Made by a program: the position numbers and the translations under genes. Shown here in pieces: positions 1-7,389 of a stretch of DNA of 13,029 bases. Position 1 is the first letter of the stretch. Each line of letters begins with the position of its first letter. This stretch comes from Hydnum rufescens UP504. Lineage: Eukaryota; Basidiomycota; Agaricomycetes; Cantharellales; Hydnaceae. The notes under the pieces are model-generated. The model did not search any database, was not told the DNA's origin, and was given only the letters and a program-made list of their open reading frames with translations. Location of the stretch: assembly GCA_014904985.1 (NCBI GenBank), contig MU129099.1, positions 63,587 to 76,615 on the forward strand, given 5' to 3'.

Positions 1-217
1 GATAACGAATTTCCATCATTCGGCAAAGAACATAAACCGTGGGATCGATGTTTGTCTGGGTAAAGCGCCAAAATCGCCTATCGAATAGAAAGGAAGCGAT
101 TTCGATCGTTGTACATGCCGATGTTAATGTGAACTGCATGGGAACTTCAAGCAAATGAATTCGTCGACATTTGCCTAATTTGGGAAGGATTTTTAGAATC
201 CGCTCATCAATATTCAT
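1..217 (-). pseudogene. 5' end of unknown gene P1, copy A
   Basis: The minus strand begins with an ATG at 217-215, at the position equivalent to the ATG of the better copy at 8205. The first codons read MNIDE in both copies. The frame is then lost through several one-base deletions relative to the other copy, for example in the A-run after residue 8, at the gtccgac stretch, and in a CCCC run. About nine such indels fall within 217 bases, far more than elsewhere in the duplication. The gene leaves the window at position 1. Function is not recognised; see the fuller copy at 5977-8205. The indels may be true decay or sequencing errors. Confidence 0.6.
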
Positions 218-610
218 TCGTGCTTACGAGTGGTGTGGGATTCGAGGTATGTCTGGCCATGGCCATTTTCCTCTGTTTTTTATACCTCTCTGAGTTCTTA
301 ATTTGACTGATTTTTTTTTAAAGTTTCCTTATTTAGGGATTCTAGGATACGGTTTTAGGGATTCTAGGTGGTACTTTGATTTTGTACTTTGATTTTGCTT
401 GTTGGCTTTTGTTCCTTTTGTTCCTTTCATTCTTTTTTTTTTTTTTTTTTTTTTTTAAGGTACTTTATTTTTCTAAGTCGCGTATGAATAGTTACAATTC
501 AAAGTGTTTAACTGGTCTTGACAGAAGGTGGTATGGGAAGATAGAAGGGGAGGGTTTTAGATTGAAAGGGTTTTGGCCAGGTGGAGAGATTACTTGGCAG
601 AAGACGAGAA
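218..610. other. T-rich spacer upstream of P1, no supported gene
   Basis: No convincing gene. The stretch holds a perfect 12-bp palindrome tggccatggcca at 254-265, about 38 bp upstream of the P1 ATG, and a run of 24 T at 433-456. Both lie in sequence conserved with 8206-8600, where the palindrome is intact (8243-8254) and the T-run is shorter. Short plus-strand ORFs starting around 376 and 481 are open but differ between the copies and show no domain, so they are not called. The palindrome is a candidate protein-binding site for P1 by position only. Confidence 0.5.
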
Positions 611-1375
611 AATTGAGGGAGACTCGAGTAAAGTCACGGAAATTGAGAGGGACTCGAAAAAAAAACGTCGTGAAAAGTGAGAAGGACTCGAAAAAATCGG
701 AATGACGCGGATGAAACTCGTGAAGGAGAGGACTTGGAAAAGTCGTGGGAAGTCGAGAGGAGCTTAAAGGAGTCGCGAGAGTTGAGAGGAGCTTGAACGG
801 AGTTGCGAGAGTCGAGAGGAGCTTGAATGGAGTCGTGAGAGTCGAGAGAGAGGCGTGGGGACTCGAGAAAAGGCACGGGGTTTCGAGAAAAGGCTCAGGA
901 ATCGAGGGATAGCGCGGGGATTCGAGATAGTGCTCGGGAATCGAGAGATAGCGCAGGGATTCGAAAGGTACGTGGGAACTCGAGAGACAGCGCAGGGCTT
1001 CGAGAAATAGCGCGGGACTTGAAAGGATGCGTAGGAGCCTGAGAAACAGCGCGGACTCGAGGTGCGTAGGAGCCCGAGAATAGCGGGATGAGGAGCCTGA
1101 GAAACAGCGCGGGGACTTCGAGAAATAGCGCGGGACTCGAAAGGATGCGTAGGAGCCTGAGAAACAGCGTGGGGCTCAAGAAATAGCGCGGGGACTCGAA
1201 AGGATGCGTAGGAGCCTGAGAAACAGCGCGGGGACTCGAAAGGGTGCGTAGGAGCCCGAGAAATAGCGCGGGACTCGAAAGGGTGCGTAGGAGCCGAGAA
1301 ACAGTGCGGGGACTCGAGAAAGGTAGCGACAGAACTCGAAAGGCGTGTAGGAACCTGAGAGAAGGAGCTTTCTTG
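605..1375. repeat. GA-rich compound minisatellite, copy A
   Basis: Degenerate tandem repeats with two unit types. At about 770-850 there is a 30-bp unit (gtcgcgagag..gagaggagcttgaa). From about 870 to 1370 there is a basic ~20-bp unit with core gggactcgagaaatagcgc, often paired with a variant containing ggatgcgtaggagcctgag to form ~39-40 bp and ~60 bp higher units. Units are rich in CGCG. All minus-strand frames stay open and translate to low-complexity Ser/Pro/Arg peptides, which is expected from the repeat and is not evidence of a gene. Copy B carries the same array split by an LTR, with a different number of 30-bp units. Confidence 0.85.
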
Positions 1376-2182
1376 CACGATGACAAAGTCGCAGAAAGCG
1401 ACAAGGTCATCGCTTAGGTGTGGAACAGAATGGCGTTGTTTCTTCGTGGCAAGGCAAATTCCGGATTACGTGGTACATTTACTTAAGCGGAAGCGCTCGT
1501 CTAAGCGCCAATGAACCATGAGAGCAAAACCTTCGCTCGTGCATTTGGCAGGTCGTCATGAATGCGCAAACTGAAATTCGTAACTTTGAAGGTGTTCCTT
1601 TTAATTTTGCCAGTGGAATAACACTTTTTAGCATGGAATGGCATGGTAATTGCCCTACTAGAACTCGGCCTACTGGTCTTATTTTTTACTGTACAATGTT
1701 TCTCCCTTAGTGTGAGAGTTTCTAAAGCCCATGAAGTTCTTATATCTTGGTTGGCGAAGGTTTTAAATTTCGAGTTGCCTCTCGCGACATCATTTTGTTT
1801 AGGGGTCCTGATTTTAGCGCTGACCTCTTCCTCGTTCGGGTTATCATTAGAATATCGTTGGGTTCGTTGTTTTAGCTTCATAATCCGCCTTTTGCTACCC
1901 CAGATGTGGACTCAGCTCTGATTCCTAACTCGGACTTTTGGCCCTTTTTTTTTTTAAAGCTTTTGCATTTTTCTAGTCCTTTCTTTATAAAATATTTTCT
2001 GTGATTTTTAACCGAGGATAGACGTAGTCGTACATGAGAGTTTCAAATCATGGTTTTTGTAAAAAAAAAGAAAGCAACTCGAGAATTTGGAGGAGGAATG
2101 CGAGAACAAGCTCCGCGGAAAAAAGATGGAGGAAGAAAGGAAGAGGGATGGGGAGATTTACAAGAAGAGGGACATGGAGAGT
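1376..2182. other. Anonymous conserved spacer, copy A
   Basis: About 800 bp between the minisatellite and the G2 stop codon. It is closely conserved with 10690-11501 of copy B, mostly with CpG-to-TpG/CpA differences. Minus-strand (1501-1881) and plus-strand (1643-1921) ORFs are open, but neither keeps its frame or ends in the other copy and neither shows a recognisable domain. Because G2 reads on the minus strand and ends at 2183, this stretch may be its 3' untranslated region. I see nothing else I can name. Confidence 0.45.
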
Positions 2183-3485
2183 TTACCATCCATCATCCTC
2201 ATGCTCCAACGACGGGTCACCACAAAGTTCCTGGACCGTTTGGGACCACGGGAGATCAGCGTATTCGTACTCGTTGATATCGTCCTTCAGTTCCGACCAT
2301 TCGTGATCATAAAGTTTGAGTTGAAGGCCTTGGACAACTCGTGAGTAACACGCGATCGACTCGGAATCCGGTGTAAAAGCAGAGATAGAAGAGTGAGGTT
2401 GGGCGATAGCCCGGGCGAGTCCCAGCAGATGAGGCGCAAATCGTCGATGAAGTTTGAAGGCGAAGAAAGGATTGGATGAGGTTTCTTCCTGGGACACGAT
2501 GTCCGCGGCGAGTGTGAAGATCCGAGAAAACTTGTCTACCTGGGACTGCCCTTGACCGGCCATTGCTTTAGCGTAAAGGTCGACCGAATCCTTGTGATTT
2601 TTAACGGTTTCGGACTCCGTCTCCTTTAATTTTCGACGTTGTTCATCGAGAGAGTGGGTCTGGCAAGTGAGGGCAGCAGCGCGTCGATCATGGCCGTAAT
2701 TTCGAACTCGCGGGAGTCGAGGGTGCGATGGAGGAGGGAAAGAATTTTCGTGATGTCTTCGACGTCCGATTCGCGCTTGTCATAATAGTTGACGCGAATA
2801 GATTCAACGTGGTTGCGATGGTTGGCTTCGCGAGCCTCCATCGCTTGGCGCAGGGCCGGATAAGCACGATAGGAACTGAGCTTGATTTTCGACGGTTTCT
2901 TATGCGGTTTGGAATTTTTGCGAGAATGAGGAGGGTCGAGGGAGAAAGAGGAGGGAGTGTGTAAAACCGGGGTCGGAGAAGAAGGAGGTGGTCGAGGGAT
3001 AGCATGAGGAGGAGATCCGTACTCTGGGAAGGAACCGTATAACTCGAGTGTATCCGCTAGGAACGCCGGTGAGGCTTTGTGGTCGTTGGGTTTTTCTCGG
3101 GCAGCGGATTTCGGCGACGTCGCTCCTCCAAAGGGCATCTGTTCGTCTTTATACGTGAACGAATCCTTTTTGCGAGGGTCGAGAGTCTTGGTCGTCGTAA
3201 CGGATACCCATTCGTTAAGCGAGAGCTTGGTCAGAGAGGGTGGCGGAGTGAGAAAGGTCGAAATAGTCGCGGGAATTGAGAGACTGGGCATGTTGAAGAC
3301 AGACGAGAGAAAAGGGCAGGCCGCTGCTCAAGGTCAGCGTTTTGCCTTCTTTTTATTCTGGTGGAACTCGTACCGTTCCATGGAACATAGACCACAGCAG
3401 CTGAGGTTATCGCTTGAAGCGAAAAAAAGATCAAAGAGAAGAGAAGCAGGGTCGCCGTTGGTCTTTTTCTGACTGTGACCGTCAT
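2183..3485 (-). pseudogene. Unknown gene G2, copy A (one intron, one frameshift)
   Basis: Not recognised. A start at 3485 gives 37 codons with a signal-peptide-like N-terminus: basic VRKR, a hydrophobic core TLLLFSLIFFSL, then ITSAA. A 50-nt intron (3373-3324) joins it in frame to the long ORF that contains MPSLSIPATISTF (ATG at 3291). Without the intron, the gene could simply start at 3291. The middle is Pro/Ser/Lys-rich (PRPPPSSP, then KNSKPHKKPSK). It is followed by a charged, probably helical region (REANHRNHVES.., DVEDITKILSLLHRTLDSRE), and it ends in acidic EHEDDGW. Copy A has lost one base near 2680 (gcagcagcgcg, against gcagcagtggtg in copy B), which stops the frame at 2626. Downstream the frame stays open to the TAA at 2183. 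Without that loss the spliced product would be about 417 residues. Secretion and an element-encoded origin are both inference. Confidence 0.6.
3324..3373 (-). other. Predicted 50-nt spliceosomal intron in G2
   Basis: Read on the minus strand: donor GTACGAG at 3373, branch-like CGCTGACC near the 3' end, acceptor TTGAGCAG ending at 3324. The length and branch site fit fungal introns. Splicing joins an exon of 112 nt (37 codons plus one base) to the G2 frame through a GCG codon. The unspliced reading runs out of the G2 frame instead. Copy B ends before this point, so it gives no comparative test. Confidence 0.6.
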
Positions 3486-3780
3486 TTAAGACATATCATA
3501 TAACCTTTAGATAGGAGACCCCGACAGAGAGTAAGCAGAGAGAGTGGTTGGGTGGTCGCCAGAATGTGCGGGTGGGGTTTTTCTTTGTGTAGGGAACCAC
3601 GCTTTTGCGTCGTGGTCTTTCGGTACTTTCCGGATTCGTTCAACACGTTTGGGGGTTCGGCTTAAAATCTTGATTTGATCTTGGTTTTCTCTGATGACTC
3701 GGGGTGACTCATCGGGTGACTCATTTTATATGGCTTTAGCTTCGGGGATGAGGATCTAGGTTTTTTTTTTTTTTTTTTTT
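3486..3780. promoter_or_regulatory. G2 upstream region with three bZIP-type sites
   Basis: There is no gene here. Three near-identical heptamers lie in a row: TGACTCG at 3695-3701, TGACTCA at 3705-3711 and TGACTCA at 3717-3723, spaced 10 and 12 bp apart. TGACTCA is the known target of fungal Gcn4/Cpc1-type and AP-1-like bZIP factors. They sit 210-240 bp upstream of the G2 start at 3485. A small hairpin (acgc tttt gcgt) lies at 3599-3610. The region ends in a run of 20 T (3761-3780). Whether these sites work is inference. Confidence 0.4.
3761..3780 (-). repeat. Poly(A)/(T) tract of 20 next to integrase stop
   Basis: Twenty T on the plus strand, which is A20 on the coding strand of the gypsy pol. 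It begins 14 nt after the pol stop codon (3797-3795). It marks the edge between the retroelement fragment and G2 upstream DNA. It could be a simple microsatellite, a decayed polypurine tract, or a poly(A) tail left by RNA-mediated insertion; the sequence does not decide between these. Confidence 0.7.
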
Positions 3781-3794
3781 AATTTCCATACGCC

Positions 3795-4716
3795 TCATGA
3801 TGTACCCAATGACACGTCTGAATCTGAAGATGAGATTTCGCTGACAATTAACCGGCGATGCCACTCAATAAGTTTATCGCCCCAATACTCCCAACTATTA
3901 GTAGCCTGCCGTGTTGGCCACAAATAATTCCGTAAATGGTTTTCCGGACCGAAGGACACCCGGGGTCGTTCCCAGTACTCAAAATCCCGTGATATCCCGG
4001 CGTTGTTATCAATTAATTCCTGATTTGGAACAGTGGCTGTGATTGCATATACATCTGCTGATAGTTCATTTCCCGTTTCGTCATGATGATTTGTAATATC
4101 CATTTTTGGTATGTGGTCGCGTGAATAATATTTCTTAATTCGGTTAGCTGCAAACACGGCATTCATAGGAGTACCATCCAATTCATTTAACTCGTAGGAC
4201 CCGCGGTCATTTTGTTTTTGTACCCGGTAGGGACCCATCCACCGGACTTCTCCTTTTCGGCCTTGTTGTGTGACTAATGCGGAGTTAAAGACTAATATAA
4301 GAGTGCCGGGCCGGTAATTTCCTTCAACAAGCATGTGTTCATTACGTAATGCAAAGTTCTGGGCGCTTTTAATCCGGGATTGTAATAGAGCTTCGGATGC
4401 TTCCTTGATATCGTCATCTCTATGAGCTAATTGAATTGCCCGGATCGCGAGTAATTCTTCAGTTGTTTTAATTGAATACCAGTCAAGTGTGTACCAGGAT
4501 GCATCCGTAATGTCAAATGGAAAAATGTGGTGTTTGCCATATAATAAATAATAGGGGGTGTGGCCTGTGGTCCGCTTTGTTGTAACCCGGTCTGCCCACA
4601 TACAAGCATAAAAGTAACGTGACCAATGACTCGGATTTCCTTTACAAGCAATGAATAATGACCCAATCCAAGACCGGTGATGTCGCTCAATCATTCCATT
4701 TGCTTCCGGGTGATAG
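3795..4716 (-). pseudogene. Ty3/gypsy integrase, C-terminal part
   Basis: This ORF of 299 codons begins right after the frameshift. Its start MIERHHRSW contains the catalytic Glu (residue 3), preceded in frame by YHPEANG, which is typical of the D,D35E core. TTGHTPYYLLYG (42-53) is the usual motif after the core. RWMGPYRVQ (151-159) to SYELNELDGTP is the GPY/F module. The tail is acidic and Ser-rich (SSSDSDVSLGTS) and shows no chromodomain. The coding frame is clean and CpG-rich, in sharp contrast to the 5' part, so it probably derives from a younger or unmethylated copy. The stop is at 3797-3795. Confidence 0.88.
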
Positions 4717-5730
4717 GGGCAGCTCGGACAATTGGCACTTTGTATTTGTCAGCCATTATCTGTACAATTCCTTCAAATTCAGAGCCATTATCAGTAGTCA
4801 ATTGGAGAACACAACCAAATCTGCACATGACATCTTCAAATAGGAACTTAGCAATGTTCTTTGAGGTAGCTTTCTGGAGCATTCTGGCTTCAAGCCAGCC
4901 TGACAAATCATCTCTGAGGTCTACTATATACTTGAATCCATGGGATAGGGGCATGTGGACTGTATCCATATTGAACTTTCTGAGAATTGTGTGAACATAA
5001 GTGGGGCTCAAGGTTATTTTTGGGTGACTTGAGGATCTTCTTTGACATTCATGGCAAGTTCTACAATACCAGGCTACCTGAGCTATCATATTTGGCCAGA
5101 AGAACCTATCAGCTAATTTCTTGAAGGTGGGATCTCTTCCTCTGTGGCCTGAATCATCATGGGCTGCCTTGCATAATTGCAGTCTTTCCTGTTCATTTCT
5201 GATGACTTTCTGAGGTATCTTTGAGGGGTTTCTTCTCCAGAGTTGATTGTGATAAAGAAAATACCTCCTAGTAGTCTGAATAAATGGCTTAATTCTTTGA
5301 ATGTGTGCTGGAATCTTTAGGGTTTTCAGATATGATTCAATATCATTCCAGTGATCTTCTCCATCTCTGTCCTTTACTTTGTGAGGATGATAGGTGAGTT
5401 CTTGATCCTTTGACAATGGCTGGGGCTCTTCATCCATGGACATTGCTGATACTGACATGCAGGACAGAATAAAATACCCTTGATGTGGAGATGCAGTCTT
5501 CTTTGGTGGAATTGAAAAGGTCTGGTTATTCCAGTGGGGCTCTATTAATTCTTCATGTGGCTCTCTCTTTAACTGGGTTGCCTGTAGTATAGAATCTGAC
5601 CCTGGTTTTTGGTTCCAGTCAATCCACTCTTCAAGATATCTTGGTCCTGAAATAAAATGGCCTGGTTCATCTGGCTCCAATTCTCCTTCAGTATTTTCAG
5701 AGTCTTCTGCACTGTGTGGTCTTCTTGATA
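4716..5730 (-). pseudogene. Ty3/gypsy integrase, zinc finger and core (5' part)
   Basis: In the frame whose first Met is at 5680 (329 codons to the stop at 4691), an HHCC zinc finger uses H174, H179, C206 and C209. A retroviral-type integrase core follows, with catalytic Asp at 239 (FNMDTVH) and Asp at 297 (TTDNGSEF), 58 residues apart as is usual. The catalytic Glu is in another frame, because one base is missing in or near the GGGG run at 4716-4719. The reading from LSRR to the first Met is open, so this part was once joined to the RNase H. The segment has no CpG from 4727 onward. It would insert the cDNA into host DNA if it were intact. Confidence 0.88.
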
Positions 5731-6020
5731 ACCATCAGGTCCTTGGTGTCTTGCTGCTGGTACATGGGATAATTCAAAATCAAAGAGCTGGATGTAGGCT
5801 ACCCATCTTGACATAGCTGCATTTGGCAATCCTGGGGTGTTAATTGTCTGCTTGAGAAACTTGGCATCAACTTCCACCTTGAAATGGATTCCCCACAGGT
5901 CATTTCTTTGGGCTTTTATAGCTTTGAACAATCCTTTTAATTCAATCTGAGGCTGGAATATTTTGGGTCTCTGCTTCTACTTGTTAGATTGTTTCAGTTT
6001 AGGTATCCTCTCTCTTTTCA
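4727..6020. other. 1294-bp block with no CpG dinucleotide
   Basis: A line-by-line scan finds no CG from after 4726 until the CG at 6021. At about 40-45% GC some 50 would be expected by chance. The adjacent 3781-4726 has about 47. CpG loss of this completeness is known from methylated repeats in basidiomycetes through 5-methylcytosine deamination and from CpG-directed RIP-like processes. The left border is abrupt and falls inside the integrase core. The right border is the insertion point of the solo LTR at 6024. Confidence 0.9.
5731..5970 (-). pseudogene. Ty3/gypsy RNase H domain, partial
   Basis: RNase H of an LTR retrotransposon degrades the RNA strand of the RNA-DNA hybrid during reverse transcription. 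The visible motifs are PQIELKGLFKAIKAQ, then VEVDAKFLK (the acidic residue of this strand is present), RWVAYIQLFDFELSHVPA and HQGPDG, which matches the C-terminal two-thirds of the family. After GPDG the usual LSRR follows only in the next frame, so one base is lost near 5731. Upstream, near 5965, the usual YSQP reading is also split between two frames. The N-terminal strand with the first catalytic Asp and the whole reverse transcriptase are missing. There is no CpG in this segment. Confidence 0.85.
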
Positions 6021-6023
6021 CGG
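6020..6023. repeat. Target site duplication of LTR X1 (left)
   Basis: acgg, repeated at 7386-7389 immediately after the element. Confidence 0.8.
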
Positions 6024-7385
6024 TGTAAGCAGGATTTCCTAAGAGACTATGCACAGTCCAAGATTGTTGAATCAAGGACAAAGGAGAGGGCACGGAGTCA
6101 ACTCCGTAGGTTAAGGTCGATTGGAATGAAAGGGCCTTGAAGTTGAGAATTTGTCTTCGTAGGGTGGGCTTGCTCTAAAATGAATGAATGGATTATTTAA
6201 TTCAGAAATCACCACTGATGCTCTCTCTTAGAGGGCCTATCCAAAGCGTGAAAAATTCTAAGTATGGTCTGGAAATCACCTTAGGTGGCAACAGCTGTCC
6301 TTCAGACTTTGCGACGAGAGCGTGAGGGGGGAATCAATCAAAATTCCGCAATCCCCGTAATTAATATCATCTTGGAATAATGCCAATAGTAACCGGCAGA
6401 AAGGTGGGGTTAAGGCGAAAATGATGAAAAAGAGATCAAGTCAAAAGCTTCAAAATGAAGGAGATATTCAATTAACAAGTCAGAATAGGGAATATGGCTT
6501 AACCAAGGTATTCCTCCTCTCCTACTGAACAGAATCCCTTGGGGAAAGGTGGAACTGGGTCACCCTAGACGTACCCTCCATCAGACATAGAGTGCCGAAA
6601 CCATAATTGCCTTTAGTAATCAGAAAGCGGAGGTAAAAGTGAAATGAGACATGGGGAGACTAAATTACAGAGAGCCGAGTTCTAATCCGCTCGTTTTGCC
6701 CTTGGTACCATTCGATGCGGACTTTTAGCGTCTTTCCAGGGGTGGCCGTTACTAACGAATCGGATCAAAACTGGTGGAGATATTTGCGAAATACTGAAGG
6801 ATAGTGTGAAGCATGAGGTAAAATCGACCTGGAGGGTGCAGTTCGCATCCGATAAACGCGTATGTGGTACTGTTGGATAGGTATTGATCGTAGTTTTCTG
6901 GGCGCTATCTTGCCGAGTCGATTCGATCAAAAATGAGGGAGATATTCGCGAAATACTCCTTGAGAGTATGGGAATAGCCCCTATTTAACATGTGACTAAT
7001 CCACGAGTTGGATCCAAAGGATTAGGCAATCTTGATTATATAATTGGGACTCATATATCCCCACCAGGGCAATGAGCAATGCATAATGGATTGAGTACCA
7101 AACAAACAGGGCAAGTTGAATTGCCTGAGCCACAGTTGGCTGGGCTTGAAGTAACTATAATTTGAGGTAGTCTGTTGAAGACTTGAAGATGGACAAATAA
7201 ATGTCTCGTGTACAAGGTGGAGGAAAGAGAAATAAAATGGGTCTTGGAGAATTGAAATCCACATTGCATGGCAATCAAAGGAAGGATAGGTATTGAAAGG
7301 ATTGGGATTGAATAAATTGGATTCATTTGAGGAGGTAGTTGGGTCCTGAAGCGGATCTATGTAGTAGGATTTTATCCCTCCAACA
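6024..7385. mobile_element. Solo LTR, family X copy 1
   Basis: This 1362-bp element begins TGTAAGCAGGAT and ends ATCCCTCCAACA (TG...CA ends). It is flanked by the 4-bp direct repeat acgg (6020-6023 and 7386-7389). It shares its ends, length and much internal sequence with 8963-10332. Removing it with one repeat restores the P1 frame, which proves insertion into P1. It contains no coding region, and no primer-binding site or polypurine tract adjoins it, as expected of a solo LTR. It retains about 45 CpGs although its left flank has none, so it arrived later. Transcription direction is unresolved; read in reverse, it starts TGTTGGAGGGATAA. Confidence 0.85.
6685..6965. repeat. Internal ~160-bp tandem duplication in LTR X1
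   Basis: The block around gaatcggatcaaaa..gagatatttgcgaaatact (6757 onward) recurs ~162 bp later as gattcgatcaaaa..gagatattcgcgaaatact (6920 onward). The preceding text (cttggtaccattcgatgcgg, against tggtactgttggataggt) also aligns. The same duplication occurs in the other copy, so it predates the split of the two copies. Confidence 0.65.
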
Positions 7386-7389
7386 ACGG
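7386..7389. repeat. Target site duplication of LTR X1 (right)
   Basis: acgg, the partner of 6020-6023. Confidence 0.8.

Larger units (their letters stand above)
1..3060 (+). repeat. Direct segmental repeat, copy A
   Basis: This segment matches 7978-13029 in the same orientation, apart from two insertions in the other copy and a change in minisatellite length. The order is P1 start, T-rich spacer, minisatellite, anonymous spacer, G2. The repeat runs off the left edge, and its right end is unknown because copy B reaches the window end at the base matching about 3060. Where the copies differ in 2190-2360, nearly every difference is a CpG in A that is TpG or CpA in B. Copy A is therefore the less decayed copy at CpG sites, although it carries many one-base deletions in its first 217 bases. 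Confidence 0.93.
3795..5976 (-). mobile_element. Truncated Ty3/gypsy retrotransposon (RNase H-integrase)
   Basis: This is a minus-strand pol remnant ordered RNase H, integrase zinc finger, integrase core, GPY/F module, which is the Ty3/gypsy order. Gag, protease and reverse transcriptase are not found in the window, and no matching pair of LTRs flanks it. It is broken by frameshifts near 5731 and near 4716-4719. The 3' part (3795-4726) has about 47 CpGs and the 5' part (4727-5976) has none, so it is probably a fusion of two copies of different age. On its coding strand it abuts the stop of P1 upstream and a poly(A) tract downstream. Confidence 0.88.

Noticed and set aside
764..1410. Long minus-strand ORFs (204 and 171 codons) over the minisatellite
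   Set aside because: They are overlapping frames of a tandem repeat with low-complexity Ser/Pro/Arg translations. They shift frame between units and are not preserved in copy B.
1501..1921. Opposed ORFs in the anonymous spacer (minus 126 codons, plus 92 codons)
   Set aside because: Neither keeps its ends or frame in copy B, and neither shows a recognisable domain.
2034..2344. Plus-strand ORFs over the G2 3' end
   Set aside because: They are shadows of G2, which reads on the other strand, and of its GA-rich 3' flank.
4427..4994. Other ORFs overlapping the integrase (minus 4427-4690, plus 4658-4994)
   Set aside because: They are antisense or out-of-frame shadows of the integrase reading.
5977..5979. 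Programmed UAG readthrough between P1 and RNase H
   Set aside because: P1 already carries three other stops and a frameshift, so no functional readthrough can be argued. A C-to-T change is simpler.
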